This document shows positions 21,502-28,520 of a stretch of 40,897 bases of DNA, piece after piece. The DNA is from a virus. The first letter of the stretch is position 1. Every line of letters starts with the position of its first letter. The position numbers and the translations under genes are program-made. Location of the stretch: the IMG/VR virus record IMGVR_UViG_3300005435_000031, positions 1 to 40,897 of that record. One strand, given 5' to 3'. The notes beneath the pieces were generated by a model that saw only the letters and a list, made by a program, of their open reading frames with translations, ran no database searches and was not told where the DNA came from.

Positions 21502-21942
21502 GCGGGACGATGGCGGCGGGCAGACTCGAACTGCCTCCTCCGGGATATGAGCCCGGCGTGGTACCCCTTCCACTACGCCGCAACGGAGCGTCGGCTGAAG
21601 GCCAGAGGCCCCACACCGACACGAAGGCAAGCCCGGCGCATCGCCCCGAAGGACGATGGCCGGGTCGAGATGAGGGCCGGGCCGGCAATGGCTCGCCGTG
21701 GCCGACGGCGAGGTGTCGAGGTCTCCCACGACTGACGGTGATCCCGGCGCTACGCCGAGCAGTAGTCCGCCGAGAAAGACTCGGGGCCTGCCAGTCGGCG
21801 CGATCATCCACGTGATAGCGAGCGCTTGCGTGACGAACTGAACAGCGCGGCCATACATGCTTGTGCGAACCAACAGGACGTCCATCGCGACAGCGAGCGG
21901 CACAAGCACCAGCGGCCACCATGTGATGCGGGTGCCCGCCAT
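21478..21942 (-). CDS. Small membrane protein; reading frame runs through the tRNA gene
   Basis: The ATG at 21942 overlaps the preceding stop region. The N-terminal 70 residues hold about three hydrophobic helices (WWPLVLVPLAVAMDVLLV, FVTQALAITWMIAP, FLGGLLLGVAPG), which could be a holin-like or other small membrane protein. The next 85 residues look like non-coding translation (Cys, Pro and Arg scattered) and overlap the whole tRNA-Met. The true stop may have been lost by a frameshift near 21720, or the tail may be real. I trust only the hydrophobic part. Confidence 0.45.
   Translation of the reverse strand: MAGTRITWWPLVLVPLAVAMDVLLVRTSMYGRAVQFVTQALAITWMIAPTGRPRVFLGGLLLGVAPGSPSVVGDLDTSPSATASHCRPGPHLDPAIVLRGDAPGLPSCRCGASGLQPTLRCGVVEGVPRRAHIPEEAVRVCPPPSSRAPAVPRL
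21511..21582 (-). tRNA. tRNA with CAU anticodon, initiator-like (Met)
   Basis: The acceptor 5' strand TGCGGCG pairs with CGCCGCC except for the first pair (T1-C72). The D arm is GTGG-AAGGGGTA-CCAC. The anticodon arm CCGGG-CTCATAT-CCCGG has three consecutive G-C pairs next to the loop. The T arm is GGCAG-TTCGAGT-CTGCC, and the discriminator is A. An unpaired 1-72 position and the three G-C pairs are hallmarks of bacterial initiator tRNA. Position 11-24 is T-A, which is elongator-like, so the identity is mixed. Ile2 with a modified CAU is a further alternative. No CCA is encoded. Confidence 0.85.
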
Positions 21943-21943
21943 C

Positions 21944-22252
21944 CTACGCCGGGGCGGGATCGGCGAAGTCCTCTTCGAGCTGTCCTGGCACGCGAGCCAC
22001 CTCGCGCCAGTCGCCCGGAAGCGGGCCGCATGCACGCTCGACGATCCACTCGCACGACTCGAAGTCGGGTCGCACGCGCACAGAGGCGAAGATCAGTGAC
22101 CCGTAAAGCTTCACGACCTCCACACACGCGTCGATTCCGACCTGGACCGTGACGTGATGCTCGCCATGAAGCTGCGCATGCAGCAGGGCCCTGCCGCCCT
22201 CCGAGACGTAGATCTGCCCGTCCTCGCGCTGCTGAAGCGTGAAGCGATCCAT
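21944..22252 (-). CDS. Hypothetical phage protein, 102 aa
   Basis: Start at the ATG at 22252 (MDRFTLQQREDGQIYVSEGG), placed in the 22-base junction repeat. The fold looks alpha/beta: HVTVQVGIDACVEVVKLYG, then SLIFASVRVRPDFESCEWIV. The C-terminus is acidic. The gene ends 1 bp before the start of the membrane protein. No family recognised. Confidence 0.62.
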   Translation of the reverse strand: MDRFTLQQREDGQIYVSEGGRALLHAQLHGEHHVTVQVGIDACVEVVKLYGSLIFASVRVRPDFESCEWIVERACGPLPGDWREVARVPGQLEEDFADPAPA

Positions 22253-22262
22253 GCCCTGGAGT

Positions 22263-22454
22263 CTACGCCGCTCCAGCGACGCTGAGATCACCTGACGGTG
22301 CCCACGCGAACGGTGGCTGCTCGTCCCCGGATGCTGTCGGTATCGGCCGGCACGCCCACTCGCCAGCATACGGACCATCATCGATGATCCACATCGCCTC
22401 CCACGTCACGGTGCATCCAATCAAGAATGCGGTCTCTCGACTCGCTGAAGTCAT
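22263..22454 (-). CDS. Hypothetical phage protein, 63 aa, Ala-Ala end
   Basis: The product begins MTSASRETAFLIGCTVTWEA and ends SVAGAA. The start overlaps the upstream stop (ATGA). The stop lies inside the repeated junction sequence. The middle is aromatic-rich (MWIIDDGPYAGEWACRP). Its C-terminal Ala-Ala is shared with four neighbours and could be read by ClpX-type proteases. Function unknown. Confidence 0.55.
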   Translation of the reverse strand: MTSASRETAFLIGCTVTWEAMWIIDDGPYAGEWACRPIPTASGDEQPPFAWAPSGDLSVAGAA

Positions 22455-22675
22455 CGAGGACCTGATCGCCCCTCATTGCGGGCGGGTGGGGGTGTAACGA
22501 TCTCGCCGTCGCGTTGCACGACGCGTTCGAGCACCGCCTCGGCACGATCGCTCGCCTCGTCCACCTCGTGCCAGCGCTGGTCGTCGGGGAAGTCGGGACG
22601 AACCGCGACGACTCGCGCGTTGAGGTCGCGCAGCGCAGTGGCGACCTCATGCAGCAGCGGATCGCGATCTGCCAT
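22451..22675 (-). CDS. Hypothetical phage protein, 74 aa
   Basis: The start is ATG 22675 (MADRDPLLHEVATALRDLNA), again directly after a junction repeat. Two helices are separated by DFPDDQRWHEVD; the C-terminus is Pro/Arg-rich. It overlaps the next gene by 4 bp. Resembles short helical phage proteins but matches no family I know. Confidence 0.58.
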   Translation of the reverse strand: MADRDPLLHEVATALRDLNARVVAVRPDFPDDQRWHEVDEASDRAEAVLERVVQRDGEIVTPPPARNEGRSGPR

Positions 22676-22685
22676 GCCCGTCATC

Positions 22686-22949
22686 CTACGCCGCGTTTTC
22701 GGCCTCGCCCTGTGCCACGAGGCGAAGGCCCTCATCGACCATTCTCTGACCCGATTCCACCAGGGCGCCGGCAGACAGCAGGTCCAGAAGCGCGCGAAAG
22801 GCATCGCTTCTGCTCGCCGCCCCCATCATGCCAACGGTGAGCGCGAGGGCCTGCGCATCGTTCAGTCCGATGCCGCGCTGACGTGCGATCTCTCGAAGCG
22901 AGACGGCAAGAGCGTCGACCTCTTCGACCTTCATGCCCTGGATCGCCAT
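22686..22949 (-). CDS. Helical phage protein, 87 aa, Ala-Ala end
   Basis: The product begins MAIQGMKVEEVDALAVSLRE and ends EAENAA. It is all-helical with alternating hydrophobics (ARQRGIGLNDAQALALTVGM, FRALLDLLSAGALVESG). An internal ATG at 22934 also follows a CAGGGC-type sequence, so the first five residues are uncertain. It starts and ends in junction repeats. Confidence 0.58.
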   Translation of the reverse strand: MAIQGMKVEEVDALAVSLREIARQRGIGLNDAQALALTVGMMGAASRSDAFRALLDLLSAGALVESGQRMVDEGLRLVAQGEAENAA

Positions 22950-22959
22950 GCCCTAGAGT

Positions 22960-23244
22960 CTACGCCGCGCCGAAGGGCTTGCGGATGAGCACGTTGCCGC
23001 TTCTCCGCATCGCGTCGAACTGGCGGGCCATCCGAGCGTTCGCCTTCGCGTTCTCCTCGCGCATCCAGCGCAGAAGACCATCGTCGGTCTCGCCGTGTGG
23101 CATGCCCGCTCTGCGATAGGCGGCCCAGCAAGCGTTGCGATACGCCTGGCTGAATCTGACCATCGCGTCGACGTAGGGTCTGAGCGCTCTGACAAGCGCC
23201 GCCCCGACCGCCTTCACGAACTTGTCGGCCTGCTCTGGCGTCAT
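22960..23244 (-). CDS. Helical basic phage protein, 94 aa, Ala-Ala end
   Basis: The product begins MTPEQADKFVKAVGAALVRA and ends RKPFGAA. It is helical and Arg-rich towards the C-terminus (WMREENAKANARMARQFDAM), which may bind nucleic acid. Both ends lie in the repeated junction sequence. No family recognised. Confidence 0.58.
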   Translation of the reverse strand: MTPEQADKFVKAVGAALVRALRPYVDAMVRFSQAYRNACWAAYRRAGMPHGETDDGLLRWMREENAKANARMARQFDAMRRSGNVLIRKPFGAA

Positions 23245-23254
23245 GCCCTGGAGT

Positions 23255-23470
23255 CTACGCCGCCACCAGGCCGCGGAGGTCAGCATCGACCGGAAGGGCG
23301 ATCGTTGCCATGACGTGGCTACGATCCGTCGTGTACTCGACCGCTACGACGCATCCGACGCAGGGGCCGGCTGGCAGTCGAACCGTCAACTCCCTGCCGA
23401 CCGAGCCGTCCATAGAGCCGCGCTCGAAGACGTCCCCGGGCTCGGCGTAGATCGGAACGGTGATATGCAT
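23255..23470 (-). CDS. Beta-rich phage protein, 71 aa, Ala-Ala end
   Basis: The product begins MHITVPIYAEPGDVFERGS and ends DLRGLVAA. Strands alternate with turns (ELTVRLPAGPCVGCVVAVEY, HVMATIALPVDA), suggesting a small beta barrel. The ATG is at 23470 within a junction repeat variant. Function unknown. Confidence 0.58.
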   Translation of the reverse strand: MHITVPIYAEPGDVFERGSMDGSVGRELTVRLPAGPCVGCVVAVEYTTDRSHVMATIALPVDADLRGLVAA

Positions 23471-23480
23471 GGGCGAGAGT

Positions 23481-23693
23481 CTACGCCGCTCCACGGTCAG
23501 GGCTGGGATCAGCCCACGGCTCGCCGCGCTTCCCACAGCACATGCAGGGCGTCGGTTCGTTCGTCGCCTCGACGAGGGCGCCCATGTCGCCGCACAGCCG
23601 ACAATCGGAGCCGGCTCGAACGCGGCGTACCACCTCGCGGCATCGCGGATGAAGGGCGCGGCAGCGGCGATCGTCGAGATCGACGACGCTCAC
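23481..23693 (-). CDS. Small zinc-finger-like protein, 70 aa, Ala-Ala end
   Basis: It starts with GTG 23693, overlapping the upstream stop by 4 bp. Two C-x2-C pairs are visible (SDCRLCGDMGALVEA, then TPCMCCGKRGEPW), enough for one zinc site. The N-terminal 25 residues also contain Cys and His. It ends PDRGAA. A nucleic-acid-binding or partner-binding role is possible. Confidence 0.58.
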   Translation of the reverse strand: MSVVDLDDRRCRALHPRCREVVRRVRAGSDCRLCGDMGALVEATNEPTPCMCCGKRGEPWADPSPDRGAA

Positions 23694-23914
23694 GCCGCCG
23701 CTCCACGGAGTGCACGAGGGGCGACAGGCTTCCACGGTTGTGGTCCGTCTGGGCGCACGCCACGAGCAATAGCCTGCTCGCGGTCCAGCGTGTGCGGAAC
23801 GCAGGACGTGCAGGTGTACGGGTCGACGCAGCCGGGCGAGTGCTCGGGCTGCGGGCCGTGGCTCGTGAACGTCGGGACGCGCAGTCGCACAAGCTCCGCT
23901 GTGCCGGTGCTCAT
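23690..23914 (-). CDS. Hypothetical phage protein, 74 aa
   Basis: The product begins MSTGTAELVRLRVPTFTSHG and contains CVDPYTCTSCVPH, a possible metal site, then a Pro-rich basic tail ending RGAAA. It overlaps both neighbours by 4 bp. The HSPGCVDPYTCTSC segment is a style seen in actinophage early proteins. Role unknown. Confidence 0.55.
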   Translation of the reverse strand: MSTGTAELVRLRVPTFTSHGPQPEHSPGCVDPYTCTSCVPHTLDREQAIARGVRPDGPQPWKPVAPRALRGAAA

Positions 23915-24486
23915 GTGCCGTACTTCGCCTCGAACTCGGGGGGGACTTCGTAGGTCCGCAACGGACGCGCCCGTCTCGGTCGCGTCCGGACCGCGCGCAA
24001 TGGATCGGCGTCGGCGATCCGGCCGCTGATCCCACGTCTCACGCGGGCATCGCGCTCGGGCCCGCAACTCTCGCAGTCGCACGTCATCGACCCGTCGCAC
24101 CCGATGGGCGGCGGATCAGCGACGGCCCTCAGGACAACGCGCTCTTGTCCGGCCTCCGGCACGAGATCTTCGATCGCGAACGGACGGCTGTCGGTCAGGC
24201 GGCCCTCGTACACGCGCAAGACTCCATCGAGGCGATCGATGTCCTTGAGCCGGAGGGATCTCGCTTCCGCTCGCGCAACCATCCGTTCGATGTGGCGCAA
24301 CTCGGAACGGATCACGCCGCCGTGCTTGTGGTTCGCCTCCACCAGGCGGCGAAGGCGCTCCTCGACGGGAAGCGCGTGGAACAGCTCGCGCTTCATCGCG
24401 CGCTGCTCCACGGCGAGCCGGATCTGCTCTCGATGCTTCGCGGCGCGCTCGGCGTCGTACAGTCCGTGCAGGTCAAGGCCGATCAC
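23911..24486 (-). CDS. Hypothetical helical protein with Cys cluster, 191 aa
   Basis: The N-terminal 100 residues are long charged helices (AERAAKHREQIRLAVEQRAM, IRSELRHIERMVARAEARSL), a likely coiled coil. A Cys motif follows (IGCDGSMTCDCESCGPERDA), then an Arg-rich region. It overlaps the HNH gene start and the next gene by 4 bp each. The combination suggests a DNA-binding early protein; no named family fits. Confidence 0.65.
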   Translation of the reverse strand: MIGLDLHGLYDAERAAKHREQIRLAVEQRAMKRELFHALPVEERLRRLVEANHKHGGVIRSELRHIERMVARAEARSLRLKDIDRLDGVLRVYEGRLTDSRPFAIEDLVPEAGQERVVLRAVADPPPIGCDGSMTCDCESCGPERDARVRRGISGRIADADPLRAVRTRPRRARPLRTYEVPPEFEAKYGT

Positions 24487-24788
24487 CCCCGTGCTTCGAG
24501 GTCGTGCGCCATCTTGTGGCAGCGGCGGCAGAGCGGGGCGAGGTCTTCGTTCAGCTCGTCACCTCCGACACGGTCGTACGTGAGGTGGTGAATCTGAACG
24601 TCGGTCGCGCCGCACATGCAGCTCATCGGCATGCCTGAGGCGCGGTACCTCGCCTTGACGGCCTTCCAGACTGGCGACCGCAGGTAGTGGTCGTAGTCCT
24701 CGAAGCCGAGGACGGTCACACGCTCGTGGCGTCGCATGACGCGCACTTGAACATGGACCGGAACGCTGCCATCCGGAAAACGGGACAC
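24483..24788 (-). CDS. HNH endonuclease, 101 aa
   Basis: The HNH core is clear: YLRSPVWKAVKARYRASG, then CMCGATDVQIHHLTYDRVGG and LAPLCRRCHKMAH. All catalytic His/Asn-type positions are present. The frame starts with GTG 24788, but the ATG at 24737 (MRRHERVTVLGF) is equally possible; neither has a strong ribosome site. It lies between an ASCH-like gene and a coiled-coil gene. It may be a homing or a host-DNA-degrading nuclease. Confidence 0.85.
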   Translation of the reverse strand: MSRFPDGSVPVHVQVRVMRRHERVTVLGFEDYDHYLRSPVWKAVKARYRASGMPMSCMCGATDVQIHHLTYDRVGGDELNEDLAPLCRRCHKMAHDLEARG

Positions 24789-24864
24789 AACGACTACCGC
24801 CCGCTTCCCGCCGCCATGAGGGGCGCAAGGGATGGAGCGCGGCGAATTGTACCCCAGGCGGACG

Positions 24865-25824
24865 TCATTCCTCCACCCCGGCCGCCTTGAGGCGATCCGC
24901 CGCCTTGTTCACGCGGTGGGCGATCAGTCGCAAGTCGCTGCTCAGGTCGATGTCCTTCTGCTCCTGAAGGCGGCGAATTCGCTCATCGAGCGGCAGGGTC
25001 CGTCGCTCCCGGGCCGCGCGGACACGCTCTGCGGTATCGCGTTCGGCCGCCTCTCTCGACAGCCGCTCTTGCAGCGCTGGTTCGATCGCTTCGCCGGGGT
25101 CTCGGCTGCCGGACATCGCAGCCGCCGGCGAGCGCACATAGTCGGCCTGTTGCGGGCCCGGCTGGTCCGCGAGCAGCAGCGGCCGGCTATCAACCGCCAG
25201 CACATGGTCGATGATCCACACCGGATCGTTTGCGTGGAAGCCGGCGAAGCGCTCGGCCATCTGCGCGACGGTCACGGTCTGCGAGACGGGCGGGTCGTCC
25301 TCGGCACGAGCCGTTGCTCCCTCTTCGATCAGCGCGCGTGCGAGGTCGTCCGTGTAGCAGCAGAGCATCGCGTCGGCGACGCCCTGACCGCACTCGGCCG
25401 CGAGGGCGTGCGCGAGCCGCTCGTCGATTTCTACGCCGACCTCTCCGGCCGCCCAGCGTGCGAGCTGCCGCGCCTCCTCACGCGCGCACCACATCGGCGC
25501 CTGCTCGCGCACCCACCACGCCTGCCAGCTGGCGAGCGTGCGGTAGCCCATCGCGGTCGCGTCCTCTGCGGTCACCTCGGCGGCGAGCGCCTGGCGCCGA
25601 TCCGTCACGACGACCTCGACCGTCTGCCCACTGCCGCGCTGACGGATCGCGATGCGATCCCCAACCCGCGGGTTCCGCGGGCGCACGAGCTGGCGCGACT
25701 GGCCGCCACCACCGATCCGCGGCTTGCGCTCCCGGTAGCCCGGCGTGGTCTGATCGACCCGCACCACGCCGCGCTTGCGTCTGCCCGAAATGATCAGGCC
25801 GACGTGTCCTCTCTCGACGATCAT
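24865..25824 (-). CDS. ASCH/PUA-like N-terminal protein, 319 aa
   Basis: The ATG at 25824 follows TGGAG; upstream ATGs have no better signal. Residues 1-105 fit an ASCH-like fold: GRRKRGVVRVDQTTPGYRER, then RNPRVGDRIAIRQRG, VEVVVTDRRQALAAEVTAED and YRTLASWQAWWVREQAP. Such domains bind RNA or modified nucleosides. The middle has helical segments with CCYTDDLARALIEEG and an aromatic loop (FHANDPVWIIDHV). The C-terminal 80 residues are a charged coiled coil. Domain assignment rests on pattern only. It may act on RNA or modified DNA during early infection. Confidence 0.6.
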   Translation of the reverse strand: MIVERGHVGLIISGRRKRGVVRVDQTTPGYRERKPRIGGGGQSRQLVRPRNPRVGDRIAIRQRGSGQTVEVVVTDRRQALAAEVTAEDATAMGYRTLASWQAWWVREQAPMWCAREEARQLARWAAGEVGVEIDERLAHALAAECGQGVADAMLCCYTDDLARALIEEGATARAEDDPPVSQTVTVAQMAERFAGFHANDPVWIIDHVLAVDSRPLLLADQPGPQQADYVRSPAAAMSGSRDPGEAIEPALQERLSREAAERDTAERVRAARERRTLPLDERIRRLQEQKDIDLSSDLRLIAHRVNKAADRLKAAGVEE

Positions 25825-25931
25825 GCGTTGCTCCATCCGGTCCCGGTGACAAGCTGTCCACGCAGTCTTGGTCGAGACGCTCACGTGGACGCCCTGCCGG
25901 CTTGCCGGTGGGGCGTTCTGCGTTCAGAGCC

Positions 25932-26159
25932 TCAGGCGTGCCATCGGTCGAGGTCCTCCGCACAAGCAAGCAGCGCCAGCTCGCCCTCGATCAGCTCCCG
26001 CAACACCGGCACCGAGACGACGCGGTCGCCGAGCACGACCCGGCAGCCGCCGCCCGCTCGCGGCGGCAGCACATGCCCTTCCTCGACAAGATGGCCGCGG
26101 CCGTCGCGGACCTCCATCGACACCGCACCCGTCCGGGCAGCCTCCGTTCTCAGCACCAT
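25932..26159 (-). CDS. Hypothetical phage protein, 75 aa
   Basis: The product begins MVLRTEAARTGAVSMEVRDG. Beta strands fill the middle (GGGCRVVLGDRVVSVPVL) and a helix closes the chain (LRELIEGELALLACAEDLDR). It stands 93 bp from the next upstream gene. A longer frame overlapping it in another register starts with a TGATG at 26253, but its composition is poor. Function unknown. Confidence 0.6.
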   Translation of the reverse strand: MVLRTEAARTGAVSMEVRDGRGHLVEEGHVLPPRAGGGCRVVLGDRVVSVPVLRELIEGELALLACAEDLDRWHA

Positions 26160-26252
26160 CCTCTCCGTTCCCTCGCGACCAGGGGCTAGAAGCCTGGTAC
26201 CCGAGCGATCGAACGCTGCCGTGCCGAGTTGTCACATGAACGCTCACGACCA

Positions 26253-26477
26253 TCACGGCTCCGTCCCCTCGGACGGCAGCGGACAAATGCTCGGCACGAC
26301 CGGTCCGGCCATGACGTGCCGCACGAGCGCGTTCCGCGACAGCAGCGCGGTCACGTCCAACGCGAGCGCGATCTCGACCGGCGTGCGTCGTTCGTCCTGC
26401 GCGACCGATGCCGCCCGCGTCCACATAGCTCTCTCTGGCGCCGTCAACAGCGCGTACACCACCTCGTCCGCGCTCAC
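26253..26477 (-). CDS. Hypothetical phage protein, 74 aa
   Basis: It starts with GTG 26477, preceded by GAGGAGGCGA, and overlaps the upstream stop by 4 bp. The sequence is helical (DEVVYALLTAPERAMWTRAA, then TPVEIALALDVTALLSRNAL). The C-terminus is Pro-rich. It could be an alpha-helical DNA-binding protein; no motif is certain. Confidence 0.58.
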   Translation of the reverse strand: MSADEVVYALLTAPERAMWTRAASVAQDERRTPVEIALALDVTALLSRNALVRHVMAGPVVPSICPLPSEGTEP

Positions 26478-26671
26478 GCTCTCGCCTCCTCGGACGAGAC
26501 GATGTCGCCGCGGCCAACGAAGCAGCCTTGGCCTGGGTAGTCACCGTGATCCAGCTCCATCACGAAATCGAGGTTCAGGTGCGCGATGCGTTTGCGCTCC
26601 GTGATGGTGCCCGTCGACCCGTTCCACGGATGGTCAGACGACACGATCCGCACGTGATCACCGACCTGCAT
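26474..26671 (-). CDS. SH3/KOW-like small protein, 65 aa
   Basis: The product begins MQVGDHVRIVSSDHPWNGST and continues GTITERKRIAHLNLDFVMEL. This is the pattern of a small beta barrel of the KOW/SH3 type (a GD-x-V-R start, then W-x-G-x-x-G-T-I). Such domains bind nucleic acid or protein partners. The start overlaps the 313-aa gene by 14 bp and carries GAGGAGGCGA upstream. Confidence 0.65.
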   Translation of the reverse strand: MQVGDHVRIVSSDHPWNGSTGTITERKRIAHLNLDFVMELDHGDYPGQGCFVGRGDIVSSEEARA

Positions 26672-27599
26672 CGCTCGCCTCCTCGGACGGGATCTCGCGG
26701 ACGCGGATGACCTCGCGCAGTTCGAGCAGCGGTCCCTGCAGGTGGTTCTGCGGTGCCATCGCGGCGTGGAGGACGTTGCGCGGCCCGCTGATCGTCCACT
26801 CGCGCAGCTCCCGCCCGTCCCCTGTCTCCCCGCGAGCGCGCTGGACGCTGGACGGCGGGGCGCCGAGTGGCGGAGTCGGAAGGATGCCCCGTGCAGGACG
26901 CCAGTCCGCGCCGTCCCCTGTCTCCCCTGCGGGCGGGGCGGCCGCGGGAACAAGCGCATAACCCATCGAGTCGAGGGCGTCCAGCGTGCCGAACACGTCG
27001 AAGTCGTCGCCGCTCTCCGGGTTCGGGTGCGGACGGAACGCCTCCCGGAGCACGTCCGCGACCGAGTCGTCGTGGCCCGTCTCCCCTGAAGGGGAGGCGG
27101 GGGCGACTTGGCCATCGAGGCGAAGTCTCAGCGTGTCGCGCTCGAACTCCACGTCCTTCGCGACCTCGACAGCGTCGGCAAGTGCCTGGTCGATCCGCTC
27201 CCAGTCGTCGCCGTCAGAGACCATGCCCCGGATGCGTTGGAGCTTGCCGTGCACGATCATGCGCGGGCGGCCCACGTCCTCGCCGTTGCGCCTTGCCATC
27301 ACCTCGTCGCGGCCTTCGACCGCGCAGCGCAGACGGGCGATCTCCTCTCGAAGCTCGCGCTCCGTCTCCCGGCCCCCTGAAGGCAGGGAGGCGAGGCGCA
27401 GGGCGACGCACACGAGCCGCCAGGCGTCGTTGCCGTGCTGTCGCGTGTCGTGCACCTGCTCCAGCGCGAGCTTCGCACGCTGAAGCACGTCGACCAGCTC
27501 CCGCGTCCCCGTCTCCTCCTGGAGGACGGGCGGCGTGGGCCGTGCGGGACCGGGCGGAGGCGGGAGCGGGACCGGTGGCCGTCGTGTTCCGCCGCTCAT
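26658..27599 (-). CDS. Hypothetical protein with repeated GETG motifs, 313 aa
   Basis: The ATG at 27599 overlaps the upstream gene by 4 bp. The N-terminus is Pro-rich (residues 5-30). Residues 35-170 are helical and charged, with a conserved-looking core (NDAWRLVCVALRLASLP, IVHGKLQRIRGMVSDGDDW). The second half is punctuated by SGETGHDD, AGETGDGADW and RGETGDGREL, encoded by near-identical DNA (GGGGAGACrGG). These may be linkers between short domains. No enzyme motif is seen. It could be a scaffold for several partners. Confidence 0.62.
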   Translation of the reverse strand: MSGGTRRPPVPLPPPPGPARPTPPVLQEETGTRELVDVLQRAKLALEQVHDTRQHGNDAWRLVCVALRLASLPSGGRETERELREEIARLRCAVEGRDEVMARRNGEDVGRPRMIVHGKLQRIRGMVSDGDDWERIDQALADAVEVAKDVEFERDTLRLRLDGQVAPASPSGETGHDDSVADVLREAFRPHPNPESGDDFDVFGTLDALDSMGYALVPAAAPPAGETGDGADWRPARGILPTPPLGAPPSSVQRARGETGDGRELREWTISGPRNVLHAAMAPQNHLQGPLLELREVIRVREIPSEEASDAGR

Positions 27600-27802
27600 G
27601 GTGCCCAGCCCTCCAGTTCGCCATGACGCTCCCACAGCTCAGCCGCACGTCGCGCGCCGCGTCGCGTCAGGCGGTAGGTGAACATGCCGTAGGAGGCGTC
27701 GGGCCTTCTGCGCTCGACCACGACGAAGAGGAGGTCGCGGTAGTCCGCGAGCGACACGTACGACTCGCCGTTGATGGCGTGGATCTGCGCGGAGCCGATC
27801 AT
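27596..27802 (-). CDS. Hypothetical phage protein, 68 aa, winged-helix-like
   Basis: The product begins MIGSAQIHAINGESYVSLAD and contains FVVVERRRPDASYGMFTYRL, then TRRGARRAAELWERHGELEG. The final part resembles the recognition helix and wing end of MarR/PadR-type proteins (YRLTxxGxxAAELW). It is preceded by CGAGGAGGCGA. Overlaps both neighbours by 4 bp. Confidence 0.6.
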   Translation of the reverse strand: MIGSAQIHAINGESYVSLADYRDLLFVVVERRRPDASYGMFTYRLTRRGARRAAELWERHGELEGWAP

Positions 27803-28248
27803 CGGCTGTCGCCTCCTCGTGCGAAGTGGTCCATGCGATCGGCGAGATGGCCCATGCCCTTGCGTCGCAGGCTCTCCTTCAACTCCTCAAGGCGAGGCGG
27901 GCTGCCCGGGATCAGCATCTCGATCGCGTGCGTCCAGCCGGTCCACGACGGATCGCGCATCGCGTCGAGGTAGTCGCCCTGGATCTCGACTCGTTCCGCG
28001 TCCTGCATCTTGAGCGCGTTCAGCAGCTTGCGCTCGTCGTCGCCCAGCCCGCCCTCCTCGTCCTTGGACGAAGACGCGGAGGGGGCACGGACGTACTCGA
28101 AGTACGTGGTCTCGGTGTCGACAGCGACACGGCCAGCCGGGTCAGGTACGTCGAGGATCTGCCAGCCGAGGATGTCTCCGTCGGTGAATACGAAGACGCG
28201 ATCCGGCGGCTCGCCCCCCGTCTCCTCACGAACAGGATCAGGCGTCAT
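27799..28248 (-). CDS. Hypothetical phage protein, 149 aa
   Basis: I choose ATG 28248 because AGGAGGTG lies 10 bases upstream; GTG 28254 would be too close. The N-terminus contains TPDPVREETGGE. The middle is beta-rich (RVFVFTDGDILGWQILDVPD, RVAVDTETTYFEYVRAP), and the C-terminus is charged helix (RLEELKESLRRKGMGHLADR). The N-terminal PDPV element recurs in the next gene upstream. Function unknown. Confidence 0.62.
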   Translation of the reverse strand: MTPDPVREETGGEPPDRVFVFTDGDILGWQILDVPDPAGRVAVDTETTYFEYVRAPSASSSKDEEGGLGDDERKLLNALKMQDAERVEIQGDYLDAMRDPSWTGWTHAIEMLIPGSPPRLEELKESLRRKGMGHLADRMDHFARGGDSR

Positions 28249-28520
28249 GCCCACAACACCTCCTGCCCGCAGTCGGGAAATGCCTTTGCCTGGAGCAGCA
28301 GCCGCTTTCCGGTCTGGGCGTGCTCGTCGTAGCCGCGCATGCCCGGAAGCGGCGTCAGGACGTAGTGGTACTCGTGAGCGGCGATCCGCGCCAGAACGGT
28401 TTCTGCCGTCTCGGCGCTGCCGTCACGCAGCTTCACCGCCGTGACGTGCTCGTGGCCGCCGCGCGTCTCGTGACGCACAGCCACGACCTCGCGCTCGGAG
28501 ACAGGATCAGGCGACGGCAT
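28245..28520 (-). CDS. Hypothetical phage protein, 91 aa
   Basis: The product begins MPSPDPVSEREVVAVRHETR. Beta strands (EHVTAVKLRDGS, YHYVLTPLPGMRG) and a helix (AETVLARIAAHE) suggest a small alpha/beta domain. Overlaps downstream by 4 bp and upstream by 14 bp. The ribosome site is CGAGGAGGCC. No family recognised. Confidence 0.6.
   Translation of the reverse strand: MPSPDPVSEREVVAVRHETRGGHEHVTAVKLRDGSAETAETVLARIAAHEYHYVLTPLPGMRGYDEHAQTGKRLLLQAKAFPDCGQEVLWA

Larger units (their letters stand above)
22250..23489 (-). repeat. Set of 22-base gene-junction repeats
   Basis: Five junctions at 22250, 22673, 22947, 23242 and 23468 have the same 22-base layout on the minus strand: GCGGCGTAG, six variable bases, then a GGGC-type hexamer and ATG. 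The copies at 22250 and 23242 are identical over 22 bases; the one at 22947 differs by one base. Each supplies the Ala-Ala-stop of one gene and the ribosome site and start of the next. A shorter relative lies at 21940. Confidence 0.8.

Noticed and set aside
25924-26253. Minus-strand frame starting with a TGATG overlap at 26253
   Set aside because: Its start is attractive, but the sequence is Gly/Arg-rich without structure and is displaced by the better 75-aa gene at 25932-26159.
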